The notes: generated from the letters alone by a model not told the origin. A stretch of DNA of 64,000 bases from Gnetum montanum (GCA_015680685.1 MNCI01030164.1:696345-760344), one strand, 5' to 3'; counted from the stretch's first letter, positions 1 to 11,646 are shown. Numbers and translations are program-made.

Positions 1-52
1 AATGAACTTCCTCACTAAGTGTGGTGTTATTATTATCTTGTAGGAGAGGCAT
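1..52 (-). pseudogene. T1 gag, first codons only (cut by window edge)
   Basis: These bases match the start of the T7 gag at 48685-48737 on the same strand. The minus-strand ATG lies at 50-52 and opens MPLLQD, as in T7. The rest of the gene lies left of the window. It would encode the capsid polyprotein of a T-family retrotransposon. The ATG is about 115 nt from the primer-binding site, much as in T7. Whether the full T1 element is intact cannot be seen. Confidence 0.55.
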
Positions 53-167
53 TGTTGTGTGTGAATTTATGTGAATTTTTATAATTACTTCTTTCTAAGA
101 GATATATCGTTAAGTCCTTATACAGTGATCTTGTATGATATAACTAATCTAGATAACTAGCAACTAT

Positions 168-184
168 CCTTGGTAATGACACCA
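168..184 (-). promoter_or_regulatory. T1 primer-binding site
   Basis: On the minus strand this reads TGGTGTCATTACCAAGG, one base from the LTR edge. It is a decayed form of the T7 site TGGCACCGTTGCTAGGG. Sites of the form TGGCGCCGTTGCC are known from Athila/Calypso/Cyclops elements and usually assigned to tRNA-Asp. Its side of the LTR shows that this is a 5' LTR of a minus-strand element. Confidence 0.7.
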
Positions 185-525
185 ATGATGAGTGGGGAGA
201 TACCCCTACACTCAACCATACGAAACAAGCATAGCACATGCGATCTGGTCGAACTTTGCAGACGGACTAGTTGTGGCACCTAGATAGTTATCCTTAGGTT
301 GCAGTTCACTGTCTTCCCACCTGGACTAGTATTATATTTGTCACGTATGGTTTAGTCTAGAGCGAGGTGTATGATGTGTTCCTAATCTATTGCTACTCCT
401 GAAGGCAGTGGAAAATAATATTAACTAAGCTAATCTAGGAGGGAAGGTAAGAAAATCTAATTTAGCCTAAGTGTGATGAGCAACCGATTCCTTGATCAAC
501 CGTACACATCTTGGACCTCGTGTAT

Positions 526-655
526 GACTACCACTGGGACTACCAAGCATAGATCCTAGGTACGCCACTAGGATTACCAAGCGTAGATCCCAGATACGCC
601 ATTGGGTTACCAAGCGTAGATCCTAGCTACACCACTGGGCTACCAAGCAGTCACA
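526..655. repeat. Four tandem ~33-bp units inside the T1 LTR
   Basis: Four imperfect units have the pattern TACxCCACTGGGxTTACCAA followed by GCGTAGATCCTAG. The T7 LTRs (about 41427-41480 and 49225-49275) hold about two. The extra units explain most of the length difference between copies. Confidence 0.8.
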
Positions 656-949
656 CTTAAATGCTCGTAATCAAGTTGTACTCATTCCGCATTCTAGGAG
701 TTTAAGGCTGAGAGAGAGAAAATAGTAAATAACATTAAATAAATAACAAAGTGAATGCTACAATGATGAAGTAATCTTGATCTTTATTTCCGGTCATGTG
801 CATGTCCAAGTACGGCACACTCAAATAAAGACACTGTACAATTACATTCACCACATTGCTGGCAGACATGAGAAAAAATCTAACTCTGGAAGGATCAAAC
901 TACTAGAGCTTTGCTACTCTAAAAATAGGATCAAAAACAAGGGAGAGCC

Positions 950-1004
950 ACCTCTTATTTATAGATATGGTGGCGGACTGTGATATCGCGTACGTGATAT
1001 CGTG
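950..1004 (-). promoter_or_regulatory. T1 U3 core promoter: CG palindrome plus TATA box
   Basis: TGATATCGCGTACGTGATAT (981-1000) is a near-perfect palindrome around CGTACG. On the minus strand it lies just upstream of the TATA-like CTATAAATAAG (about 953-964). Nearly the whole U3 is this motif. The same arrangement occurs in T3, T5 and T7. A promoter role is inferred from position. Confidence 0.55.
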
Positions 1005-1028
1005 GCCTATGCGAAACGCTTCTCATCA

Positions 1029-1660
1029 AGTAGAAATTTGCTTGAAGAAGTTGAAGATAGAAGAGATGATTGAATATATGGAGCTTGCCAACCTCTAATA
1101 CATAAACCTAGCTATGTTCACTACTAGATGGCCATGGTTACAATTGGAAAAGTAGATGGCCAGCTGGTACCTATTATATGAGGTTGAGTTCAAGCACCAC
1201 AAGTACACCAGGAAAAAGCTAGCGATGGAAAATGTTGAACTTGAGATTCTCAAGGGTAAATATATTAATCAGTAATCCATTTGTGAGAGCCTAGCCAAAA
1301 GAATGAATGACTTCTAGGAGCTGCAAAATGTAGTTAGGGCATTTGATGTCAAATGCAAACAATTCACTACCTAGTTTGTCAATGTTAAGGAGTTATTTTC
1401 ATTAATGTCCTATCCATGGGATATCCCCATTCTAGTGCACATTGGAAATGTTGCATGGAATGTGAATGATCCTTGAAGTAAGCAGAAGAAGATGAAGGCA
1501 TTATTGGATGCCTTCCACCTTTTGTTGAAGGTATCAACTATAAAAAAAATCACAACCTCCTCAGCCATCGTGCATGCCTGAAGTTGGTGAAGGTCCTTTG
1601 GAGCCTCACAAACCTCTACCACCTTAGACTATTTGATCTTATCAACCATCTTCATGCCAT
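1029..1660 (+). pseudogene. T2 ORF2, C-terminal coiled-coil part
   Basis: Reading from about 1075 gives MELANL-YINLAMFTTRW and continues with Lys/Glu-rich heptad-like sequence. It aligns with the T7 ORF2 tail (42301-42582, MELENLRYANLAMLTTRC) and then with a PYPWEVPTP-like segment (T2: SYPWDIPI). Several stops interrupt it. It is the 3' part of the accessory gene of a plus-strand T-family element whose upstream part was displaced by T1. Its function is unknown; an extended coiled coil suggests a structural or oligomeric protein. Confidence 0.7.
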
Positions 1661-1858
1661 TAGAGTATGTGTTATTTAGTATGAGTAGTCATGTCATGAT
1701 GTTTAATTTTGTGTCATGACCACCATAAATTTCATAATGATGTCAATTTGTACACTTGGGCACTCAGTTTTGTTATGTCAAGTGTGAGTCAATAATCCCA
1801 TACCTTCCAAATTTTATAAAGGAACTTGAGGATAAGTTTTCATTTAATTATGATGGTA
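1661..1858 (+). other. T2 3' untranslated stretch and degenerate polypurine tract
   Basis: It matches the end of T5 (33715-33803): both carry AATCCCATACCTTCC and then GGAACTTGAGGATAAGTTTT or a close variant. The tract before the LTR is TTAATTATGATGGTA here against TCAGTCATGGGGGTA in T5. This fixes the plus orientation of T2 and marks the next LTR as its 3' LTR. Confidence 0.75.
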
Positions 1859-2771
1859 TGATGAAGCATCAAAGTGTCATGTTGACAAGAATTCATCGAC
1901 AAGCCCCCATTGATGTGGCCTTATCAACATGGTGTTACCCTATTGATGGGGCCATGTTGATGTAGCATTTTCTACATTTATGAGGCCCCATCGACGTAGT
2001 TTCATAATAAAGTCTATATATACATTCTCACACATAATGTTCATGGGAGATCTTCTCATAGTTGTAGCAGAGCTCTTGTAGTTTTGTCATTTGAAAGTTA
2101 GAATATTTTTCTTAATGCCCGTAGCAAGAGCTAGAAAGTGTATAGATCTTTATTTGAGCACTAATGTACCTCAGCACAGTAGTGTGAACAGAAATAAAGA
2201 CAAACCTTGCAACACTTGAAAATAGATTAATTATTTATTTAGGCATTTAATGTTTTATGTGATTTCCTTTAATGCTTTAAGTAATTAAATGATTAATCAG
2301 CCTAAACTAATCTAGATTAAGTAATGATTAATTAAGTACATAAGTATGACCACTTTGAGCATGCGCTTGGCACTTGGTAATTCCAATAACACTTAATGTT
2401 TGATAACCTAGTAGCACTAAACATGTTTAGGATGTGTACAACAAGTGAAAATGGATGCTTATGTTAGAATTTGCTAAGTGTATTTAGTTAGATTAAATTA
2501 GCAATTGAATTAATTCATTCATTCCATCCTTTGTTTTAAGCATCCAAAACATAAAACATAAAAATTAAAAAATTAATATGTCTTGATTACACTTAACAAT
2601 ACCTTTTCATATCACAAGTGTAATTGGGAAAATAATGAATGACTATTAGTGCAATTTCACTTCCTAGAGACCAGTGTACAAGAAGGCATAGAATCCATGT
2701 AATTCAAACAAATCATGCATAAAGGCTTAGTGATTCATATGGTTGAGCATAGGGGTACTCATCACTCATCA
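1859..2771 (+). mobile_element. T2 3' LTR (T-family, GATGGGGCC type)
   Basis: This is a 913-bp LTR from TGATGAAG to ACTCATCA. Its U3 lacks the CG palindrome. Instead it has repeated GATGGGGCC, CATTGATG and CCCCATCGACG pieces (1910-2000), followed by a TATA-like CTATATATACA at about 2012-2023. The same U3 type is found in T6. The R/U5 part aligns with other T-family LTRs, including an AGGGGTAC...CACTCATCA end. The sequence to its right is an unrelated Tat-like gag, so 2771 is an insertion boundary. Confidence 0.85.
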
Positions 2772-5549
2772 TTTATGAATAGACAAGTCCTAGTAATTTT
2801 TCCATTCTGGTGATTAACCTTAATTTCACTATTGCAAAATGTTAGGGATGTTAACTTCCCCTCCCTAGGTGTGGGAGGAACCATCACTACATGGATGGAT
2901 TTCTCATTAGTGGGGATATCCTCATTAACAAGGATAGAAGTCATCATTTTAACTAATGCCTCATGTTGTGTGGTTAAAGTCATGATCAAGTCACACAAAC
3001 TCAAAGTAATGTTCTTTTTCTTAAGAGATTTTCTAACCTAGTCTACTACATTGAGGAGGGTTTTTCTCATTGGTCATAGGCTTATTACCCCAATTGTGCT
3101 TCACTTCCTCCATGTATTGAAAAATGTGTACTTTTGTCTTAGGTTGTGATTGTTGGGGCTTCTCGTCATTTGTCTTGCCATGTGCTTTGGAATCCCCTTG
3201 TGGTTTGTTGTTTAGAGTGGACCAAGTAGAAAAGGTCATGGGTATAGCTGATATAGGAGTGGGCTTTGGTGGATTCACTTCCTTTTATGCCTTTGTTTGC
3301 TTTTCACCCTCATTATAAGTCTTTTGCTTTTGCTTCCTCTTTTTCCTGTTTGGGGTCTTTTTTTTTGTTAGTTGTTGGTTGTGTGGAAGATGTAATAGCA
3401 TTATCCACCACAGGGGGCTATTGGGTGGTTTTATTAGTTTGTGAGGCTATGGCTAGTTGGGCTATGATGAGCTAGGGCATCCTAATGATAAATAATTTCC
3501 TCAAAGGTACTTGTGATTGCACCCTTACTACAAAAGGGGATCCTGACCTAGTGGAAGCTAAAGAAGCTCTTTCACCATAAGCAGTACATGAATCACAAAT
3601 AGTTCTCTTAAGGATATCCAATTATTATACGTTGAATGCCTATATGATATATGCATCATTGTTAGCATTCAATGGGTCTTTGAACACCTACATTAATTGG
3701 TTTTGAGGTTATACAAGGTTGGATGCATCTAGAACTAGCTCTCCCCTATGTATTATCTTCTACAATTGCTCCTTTAGTGCAAGGTAGAAGTTTGTGTCAT
3801 GACCTTGTAGTTGGTGATAGTGGCAAAAGTGGTCTATCTTAAAGTATTTAGGCAGTGGCAGGTCATATTTTGTTACTCTGGGGGGATCCTTGGCTATTTC
3901 ATAGATCCTATCATGCTTCTTTTGGGAATCTTTAGACATCTATTTGTATTGGATATGCCCACTTTTCAATAGTTGATCTAACAACTCTGATAGTTTTAAT
4001 GGTAGGGTAATGTATTTAGACCTATCCTTCCTTTCAAAATTGGGTCTGGTCATTGTCAATGTAGTGGCCCTAGAGGTTGAAGGTTGGTTTTCATAGTTAT
4101 TATTGGTGAAAACCTTAGGTGGATTATTCCTTGGCCCTTGGCTAGTGGACTTGGCCTCTAGTTGCTACAATCATATTGTTATGTTTTCCTTTCTTCTTGT
4201 CTTTCCACATATGTTGGTTTTTTTATGCTATGTAGGCTAGGTCATGATTGGCCTTTGTAGCATATTCTATATTCTTAGCTTAAAAGAACTCTTGGCTAAG
4301 TAACCACAGGTCAATGTAGTAAATTTTAGACTTAACAAAGTCATTAACCATCCCCTTAAATATAACCAAAAGGTGAGCTTCAACTATGGCCTTTGGTATT
4401 TCACTCAAAAGTCAATTCCTTCATTGTGTGAACTTTTGTACAAGCTCAAGGGATCCTTGCTTGACCTTTATGAGTTTTTCAAGCATGGTGTTAGGCTTCA
4501 AGTTATACTTGAAGTGATTAAAAAACTAAGCTATCAAGTCCTCAAGGAAGGATATGGACCCGCTAGGTAATGCATGGTACAAATCAAGCACTTTCCTAGT
4601 CAAGGACATAGGAAAAATCCTCATGATGGTATGAAGCCATGGCTACAATGGCAAGCACTTAGATCTAAAGGTTATGAGGTGAGAATTAGGATTACCTTCA
4701 TTGTATTTGCTAAATTAGGGAACAAGGACACTAGGAGTAGATGTTAAAGGTGGGATCATAGGACTAATAGGATCATCTTGGTAGAAGTTCATAATCTTTA
4801 CACTTTAGGACATAGAGACTTTGAGCCTCTTTAACTCCTTTGTTAGGTCCTTAATCATCTGGAAGGCTTGATCTAGGCCTTGCGATGGTTCCATTAGCTA
4901 TGAGTCTTGCACATATGGTTGTGACATCTGTTGTGAGGCCCATGGCCTTGCTATGGGTTGTATGATAGAAGGAAGGGGTTGCATTATGGTTGTGGCTTGT
5001 GAGCCAAACATAAAAAAGGATGTCTATGCCTATACTTGAGGCACAAAAGGGATAAAGGGGTTATGTAACCCCTTTGTTGCTTGGGAACTCATAGTGGACC
5101 CCATGTGTGTGTCTAGAAGATTTGTGCTAGTAAAAACCACCATCAATGGGTTTATATATTGAGGCTATGTTGTAAATGGCATCGATGTGTTATGAGTTAT
5201 TGGTTATGGAATTACTTGAGTTCCATGTGTGGCTATAATAGGTGTGGGATCTACCATAGTAGGGTAGGAAGTAGTGGAACATGGTGACACCATGCCCTTG
5301 GAGAAAACAAAAGCATTAGAGAAAAGCTCTGTGACCTTGGAGGATGTTTATTGGAATAATCCTCCCATGATGTCTTCTAGCTCAAATTCTACCTTAAATT
5401 CATCCTCCTATTCTTATTATTGCTCAAAGCTATGCTTGTGATCTTCTTCTTCCATGACAATCATTAGGGCCAGGACACTAGCATAGATGTCAGTAAGGGA
5501 AATTTGGTTAAATGGGGAAGGGATGTACTCTTTCCCACTCTTGTGTACA
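2772..5549 (-). pseudogene. Tat-like Ty3/gypsy gag, decayed
   Basis: It aligns on the minus strand with the gag of the element at 11647-20495. Shared landmarks are the Met-rich piece around 2830-3010 (compare 15840-16020), the HDTxFYxALxEQL-xxIxRGELVL-type segment near 3750-3850 (compare 16640-16820), and the gag start region near 5480-5540 (compare 18150-18200). The conserved 'H-x-x-x-x-F/C-x-x-L' helix followed by I-x-R/D-G-x-L is typical of Tat-lineage Gag just before the protease. Stops are frequent and mostly TAG. It is cut at 2771 by T2 and fused at about 5550 to a T-family LTR. Confidence 0.65.
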
Positions 5550-6265
5550 CACCTCATGGAACACTTAAGGTTAATTATTTGTTGTCTTCTTGGGCTTACT
5601 TGTATTTTTCATGGTGTATGGTTAAGTAAGTTCGAGGTATATGATTTTTATAGCTTTTCTGTTTTATCTCCTATGCTGAAAGGTGAAGGGTTGAAGAGAC
5701 TAATTACTAACTCTAACCAACTAAGTCTAAATTAAACTAGCATCAACATCCATTCCCACTTACTGTTCACACTCTGAACCAATGCAACCGTGGTTACCAA
5801 ATGCTAATTGTTGTTGGGATCACCACGCGTAACGCACATGCTCGAAGCGGTCGTACTAAGGCACTTAACTAGGAGAGAAGGGTTGAGAGAGATTTAATAA
5901 CTAATATAGTGATTAAATGGAAAATAGTAAATAAAAATAAATAAAATCCTATTTAGCCTATTCCATGCACTGCAAGGTTTATCCAAGAAGTTCATCTTTA
6001 TTGTTGTACACAAACTTGTGTTCAAGTACAATGTTTGCTCGAATAAAGATCCGTTCACTTTGGGGTTCCTACTGCGGGCACATGGAAATTAATCTATCTA
6101 TGAAGAGATCAAACTACCAGAGTTTCACTACAATCTAGGCCTAGGATGAGAAATAAGGGAGATCCACCTCTTATTTATAGATATGACGGATCACCGCGAT
6201 ATCACGTACGCGATATCGCAGGGGATGACGCGATATCGCGATGGCCGCAATATCGCGTCCCATCA
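5550..6265 (-). mobile_element. T3: T-family LTR truncated at one end
   Basis: Reverse-complemented, it aligns with the T5 LTR (33804-34630): GGAACACTTAAGGTTAAT, GGTTAAGTAAG(C/T)T(C/T)GAGGTA, a TACCAAATGCTA block and CTTAACTAGGAGAG. The U3 end has the TATA (CTATAAATAAGAGG on minus) and CG palindromes, and ends CCCATCA at 6265. The opposite end, which should hold the TGATGAGTGG and the primer site, is missing: at about 5550 the LTR runs straight into Tat-like gag. This is a recombination or deletion junction, not a complete LTR. Confidence 0.75.
6193..6258 (-). promoter_or_regulatory. T3 U3: three copies of the CG palindrome
   Basis: Three GATATC-centred CG-rich pieces lie in tandem: CGCGATATCACGTACGCGAT (6195-6214, continuing ATCGCA), CGCGATATCGCG (6229-6240) and CCGCAATATCGCG (6246-6258). 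The TATA-like box lies at about 6172-6184. This is the densest CG cluster in the first 20 kb, whereas the rest is CG-poor. Confidence 0.55.
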
Positions 6266-7450
6266 CTAGGCTTGAGAGTATGGATGTGATTTACTACATC
6301 TTTAAGGAAATGAACTTACCATAAGATAAGATCAACCTTCACTCGAAGGACTAGGTGAAAGTTGTGAAGGCCAAGGTCACTATCTTCAAGGACCATCTAG
6401 ATCATATGTTGGATCTCTATAAAGACCTCTTTGGATCCTTCCAAATGTCACATTCAAAGGCATATTTGATTAATGACTTGGCAACATAGGTGAAAGTATT
6501 GAAGAATACCCTAGTGAGAGTGAACTAGAAGGTGTCTGATTTGAAATTTGAGAATGTCATTCCAAAGTCCTTCTTAACAGGACACCTAGCTGAAGAGCTC
6601 ATAGTAGTAGCCTAAATTGAAGTAAGAGAACTGGGATCCTATGGTGGTAAAAGAAGTGACACAAATATTGATATCTTCCTCCAATAGAAGGATATGTATT
6701 TTTCTACTAGGGGCATTCCTATGGCCCATAAGATATCCATTGCATCTCAATACTTGACTAGTAGTGCAAAGCTATGGTAGCTTAACCTTCTTTGTGCCCA
6801 AGAGAAGGGTACCATGTTTGAGATAGTGGATACTTAGAACAAATTCAAGGTAGCTTTAATCAAATAGTTCCATCCATGAAACTTGGAATGAGTAGCTAAG
6901 ACCAAGCTTGAGTCATTAAAACACATGGGCAACCTTAAGGACTACATTAATGCCTTCTATGACCTTATGTTACTGATTCCCAACATGAATGATCAAGATC
7001 ATTTCTTCAAATTCGTGAATGGGTTGCAACCCTGGGCTTAGATGGAGTTGTGTTGTCAAGGTATTGACACTCTAATGGAGGCCATTTTTGTAGTTGGCAC
7101 TTTCCTAGATTTTAAGCTACAAAGCCAGATAAGGGAAAACTTGAAAAGGGAAAATAGGGCATGCCTTCCTAATCTCAAAAAATATAGGTAAGTTCTATAA
7201 AGAGAGCAAATGATTCTAAACCAAATTAGTAGATAAGTCATTCTTAGGAGGTTCACCAAGTAACCAAGGCATCTAGCATAAGTGAAAGGATACTAGAAGT
7301 AAATGGTAACTTGTGGGTAAGAAGTGACAATGCTTTGGAGGGTCCTTTTAAGAGACCAATTAAATGCTTTCTTTGCCATGACAATCATCTAGCAAGATAT
7401 TGTTCTTTGATCTTGGGAAGGGCTAAGAATAGATAAGGATAGGCTCCAAG
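6266..7450 (+). pseudogene. Chromovirus-type gypsy gag
   Basis: Conceptual translation with stops shows a retrotransposon capsid core: SSAKLWWLNLL near 6760, then KLESLKHMGNLKDYINAFYD (6909-6968) and HFFKFVNGLQPWA near 7000. A zinc knuckle of form C-x2-C-x3-H-x4-C (CFLCHDNHLARYC) lies at about 7364-7402. This layout matches Gag of plant chromovirus-like Ty3 elements. At least ten stops, nearly all TAG, interrupt it. The N-terminus is missing where T3 ends. Confidence 0.75.
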
Positions 7451-8229
7451 GAAATAGCTGATATGCTTGGAGTACCATCCAAAGCCATGCCTACAAATTA
7501 TGGATGGTAGAATCTTATGATTACCAAAAAGGTAGAAGTCTCAAGTTTTCAAGATGCTACCCTTGATAATTTTCACCATGAAAAATTTGTCCCAGTCATT
7601 GCGAGATCAAGAGAAGTTAGTACTTTAATTGATAATGGAACAGTCACAACTATATGGTCTTATCCATGGCAAGGGACTTATAGCTAGTTGTGGATCTAGT
7701 CCAAGCTTCCAAGAAACTTATGATGTTTTGACTCCTTCAGTGTATTGGTATCAACTAAAATATTCTAGTCCAAATGGGATCTTGACATGGAGCCCTTAAC
7801 TTTTTAATTTTGAACATGAATTCCTTTGATGTTATTTTGAGGCAAGAGTGCTTATGCAAGGTAGTTATTACAACTCTACATTTAGACTTGATCTTTTTAT
7901 CTCATGAGAACTCTTCTTGCATGATGCAAACTCATAGGACATAGATAGAAAAGGATAAGAAGTATAGCCTTAAAATTCTTGCCAATGGTTATGAAGCACC
8001 TTGCTAGAGATCCCACATGTAGGTTCCTCTTGGGCATGCAAACTGGTAACCCCATGAAGGCTAGTGAGCCTTATTAAAGCTTTGAATCTTGAATTACCTA
8101 GGTTCTAGACTACTTTCATGATGTTATTCTTCTAGAGCTATGTTGAAGTCTACCTCCATGGAGTGCTGTAGATCAAAAAATAGAATTTTTGCCTAGCACC
8201 ACCCCTTCTATTTAAAGACCATATTATTT
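7451..8229 (+). pseudogene. Gag-pol linker with probable protease remnant
   Basis: It lies between the zinc knuckle and the reverse transcriptase of the same plus-strand element, where the aspartic protease should be. One segment reads STLIDNGTVTT (near 7620), which may be the decayed D-T/S-G active site. No frame stays open. The assignment rests mainly on position. Confidence 0.4.
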
Positions 8230-9430
8230 GACAGGGTCAAAGTTGAAAGAGTTGAAGACACAACTTCAAAGTTTGATTTCCAAAGAATAGATTCATTCCT
8301 AAAAATCTTCTTATGATGCATAAATGTTATTCATCACCAAGGAGGATGGGACTTTGCATCTTTGCTATGACTATAAGCCATTAAACAAGCACATAATCAA
8401 GCATAGGTATCTAGTGCCTCTAATTTTTCATTTCATTGATCACTTGTCTAGGACATGGTATTTTACCTAGCTAGATCTTCATCAAGGATACTATCAAGTC
8501 TACATTACACAAAAAGATGAGAAGAAAACTTCTTGTTGGACCAAATAGATCATTTGAATGGGTTGTAATGCCCTTTGGGCTTTATAATGTACCACCCATC
8601 TTTCTTATGCTCATGAATGAGATATTCAAGCTATTTCTTGATAACTTTGTAGTTTTTTATCTTGTTGATATCTTGGTATATAGTCAGACCATGGAGAATC
8701 ATGTCCTCCACTTGCAAATAGTCATTGAAAAAATATGAGCAAATCAATTATACATAAATAAAGAAAAGTGTGAATTATGTTGTACAAAGTTAAAGTTTCC
8801 AAAATACCTCATAGGATATGGTTAAATTAAGCCAAATCCAAAGAAAGTAGAGGTCATATGATACTGATCTACACCTACTAATGTTCATGAGATTGACAAT
8901 TTATGGGGCTAGCTAGCTTCTATCTTAGATTTATCAAAAATTTCTCAAGCATAGCTATTCCTCTTACAAATTTTTAGAAGAAAGAAATCCCATGATATTG
9001 GGACTCAGACTATTACTAGGCCTTTAAGAAAATGAAAGAGGCCTTATCCTCCCATCCTATGCTAGTCTTGCTAGAATTCTCAAAATTCTTTGAGATCTAA
9101 ATAGATGATGCAATTAGTATGGTTTTGCTATAGGAGGATCACCCTATTTCCTATGAATCACAAAATCCAAATCAATTAGAGAAAAGATGACTAGTTCATA
9201 AGAAAGAAACATTCACCAATGTTCATTGCTTCAGATTGTGGAGGCACTACTTTCTAGGAAGTCATGTTCTTGTGAAGATAGATAACTTGGCCATGAGCTA
9301 CTTCTCAATCAAATGAAGTTGTGGTCCAAGTAAGCATGATGGTTAGCCCTACTCTATGAATTTGACTTGCAATTAGTTTATCAACATGGGAAGGATAATG
9401 TTGTAGTGGATGCATTAAGTCACCACCCTT
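8230..9430 (+). pseudogene. Chromovirus-type reverse transcriptase and RNase H
   Basis: Recognisable blocks in order: FITKEDGTLHLCYDYKPLNK (8330-8390), LDLHQGYYQV (near 8480), FEWVVMPFGLYNVPPIF (8553-8605), then FYLVDILVYSQT at 8657-8692. The last should be YLDDILVYS, so the first catalytic Asp of the YxDD box has become Val. RNase H ends with YQHGKDNVVVDALSHH (9382-9429), the classic gypsy GKxNxVADALSR end. Stops occur throughout. The polymerase is dead. Confidence 0.8.
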
Positions 9431-10700
9431 AATCCACTTCCTAGCTCTTTTCTATCAATGGGTCTCAAACCTCACATGTTCAATATAATGAGGTGTTATT
9501 AGCTATAATCGAAGATGGGTTGACAAGGAATCCATAGGTCATTGACCTGATGAAGTTAGTAGAGCTAGGTTGAACACCTTATTTTAAGATGAGGGATGGA
9601 CTAGTCTAGTTTTGTGATAATTGAATTTGTATTCGAGATTGGGATGGCCTTTGCAAGGAGATTAATTGAGAGTTTCACAACACACCATGGATTCAGTAAA
9701 AAAATTTGACATTGATTAAGAGAACATTCTTTTGGAAAACAATGTACCAATATGTGATTGCCTATGTTTAGAACTTCTTGATGTATCAATAAGACAAAGG
9801 GTCTACTAAGTATCCTAATAGACTTCTCCTCCCTCTTTAAATCTCACCATTTCCATAGGCTACAATGACCATGGACTTTATCACTGGCTTATTGTGTATG
9901 CAAGGCTTAAATAACATCATTGTAGTGGTGGATAAATTTTCTAAGTTCACCATATTCATTCCCTATTTGTCCCAATGTTCAAAATATGACACAAAAACAT
10001 ATTTCTTTGATTAGGATGGTCAGATATTTTAGGCTTCCAATGAGCATAGTATCAAATCATGATCCTAGGCTTACAAGTGATTTCTAGTGGACATTATTTG
10101 GTATGATGGTAACCATCCTCAAGATATCTACTAATTTTCATCTACAAATAGATGGATAGATGTGGTGTATGACTCATGTACTTGAGTACCTTTGACATTA
10201 TGTCCATAGTGAAAAAAAGAACCAATATGTTCTATTGGAAATCACCTAGCTAAGCTATAACATCCATAAGTCCTCATCTAATAGAATTGATAATGGGAAG
10301 GTAACCCATTACCCCACATATAGTTTCTCCCATCTTCTAAGGTTGACACCCTTTAGCTGATGAGGTTTTTAGAGTGATAAGAAAATGTTAAGGCTACAAG
10401 GGATTGTTTGGAGAGGGCTATGCAGCATATGAAAAAGTATGTAGATTGTATGTGCTAGCCCTATGAATTTGAGGTTAGAGAATGGGTCCTGCTAAAATTA
10501 TACCATCACCAATTTAAACAAAAATAGTTAACTACATCTAAATTAATGTGATGGTATGATGGTCCCTTCCAAATCATTAATAAGGTTAACTCTATAACTT
10601 ACAAGCTTTAGCTACCTATTAATATGAACTACATCCATCTAGTTTTCCATGTCAACATGATGAAGCTCTTGCCTAATGAGTTTTCTTATCTAGAAAGATG
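9431..10700 (+). pseudogene. Chromovirus-type integrase with GPY/F region
   Basis: It follows RNase H in the same direction. Blocks seen: TMDFITGLLCMQGLNNIIVV then VDKFSKFTIFIP (about 9866-9962, the first catalytic Asp), and a C-terminal EFEVREWVLLKLYHH (about 10467-10510) with WYDGPFQIINKVNSITYKL (10547-10606) and LVFHVNMMKLLP (10640-10675), the usual IN C-terminus of plant gypsy elements. A chromodomain would follow, but I cannot recognise one after 10700. Stops are common. Confidence 0.75.
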
Positions 10701-11646
10701 CCTCTCAATTTGAGAGTGACATTTTGTTGAATCAATTAGAAAGTTGACTAATTAGAAACTTCAAGATCACTTAGCATGATCTTGAAGTAAAAGTTAAATT
10801 TCTTATTCACTAGAGATACCATCTATACTTAGATGACATTTGAATGCCACTTGAGCATTTGAGGTCCCAAGAACAATTTATCCTAGACTTTTCTTATGAG
10901 CATGCAATCAATATCCCACCATGGCTACTCCAGTAATGGGTAGGAGATCCCCCTTGTACAATGGAAAATAAAACTTCCATAAAATAAGGACTAGGTAGGC
11001 CAGAAGAGGCATGACATATTATGACTTCCAAGATCCAATGAATGTGTTCCTATGAAAGCCTATCTCAAATGGATAGATTCCTAGAGTTTTCAAAGTACTA
11101 TATAGGTTATGGGGCTCAAGATTCACATAGGTAGATGACTATGATGATATTGAGACTCTTAGACCTTTGGAAAAGTGATACATGGTACGCCTTGAACTAG
11201 TAATTTCATAGGTCAATGTGTTCTATTGTGTCACTATGATAGACCTCTTAGGAATCCTTCTATAAGTTATGCATCCTGGGAAGCATATAAAATAATGGGA
11301 CTAGCAAGTCTTGAATGATACCATTCCTAACTTGGGTATAAAATGCTACAAAGAATCTAGATCTTCAAGAGATGGTTAGTTCAATAATAAGCTCTAAGGT
11401 CACAAAACCTAGCAATTTGACCTTACAAAATCTAAGGTCCTTTAAATATAATTAAAAACAACATAAGTTACTTTCCCAAAATTGATGAAATCCTCCTTTG
11501 GTTTTAGTGTACTAGCCTCATGGGTTATCCATGCTATACTCCAAGGTCATCACAACTTTTAAGTAGGAAAGGATTATAAGAAAGGTGGTAGGGTTGATGG
11601 TGGCTTGCTACCTCCCCCTAGTTTAGGGGCTATGGAGGTGGTAGGA
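10701..11646 (+). other. Downstream remainder of the gypsy element, no feature recognised
   Basis: This is AT-rich sequence between the integrase end and the Tat-like LTR. It may hold a decayed chromodomain and the 3' untranslated part. No LTR of the element itself is seen, so the inner Tat-like element probably interrupts or truncates it. Confidence 0.3.

Larger units (their letters stand above)
186..1028 (-). mobile_element. T1 5' LTR (T-family, CG-palindrome type)
   Basis: This is an 843-bp LTR bounded by TGATGAG and CTCATCA. It aligns along its length with the T7 LTRs at 41093-41888 and 48879-49670. It is about 50 bp longer because a roughly 33-bp unit is present four times instead of twice. 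A TATA-like CTATAAATAAG on the minus strand lies about 70 bp from the U3 edge. T1 has inserted into T2: ORF2 of T2 resumes directly to its right. The other flank is outside the window, so the target duplication cannot be checked. Confidence 0.9.

Noticed and set aside
6193-6258. Regularly spaced GATATCGCG repeats as a CRISPR or satellite
   Set aside because: Only a few units, always at the same place beside a TATA box in an LTR, and no spacers. This is plant DNA.
8517-8738. 73-codon open frame as a complete small gene
   Set aside because: It is a stop-free slice of a decayed reverse transcriptase (WVVMPFGLYN, VDILVYS).
10700-10960. Chromodomain after the integrase at 10.7 kb
   Set aside because: Position is right, but I could not find the aromatic-cage or WE-x(n)-W pattern in any frame.
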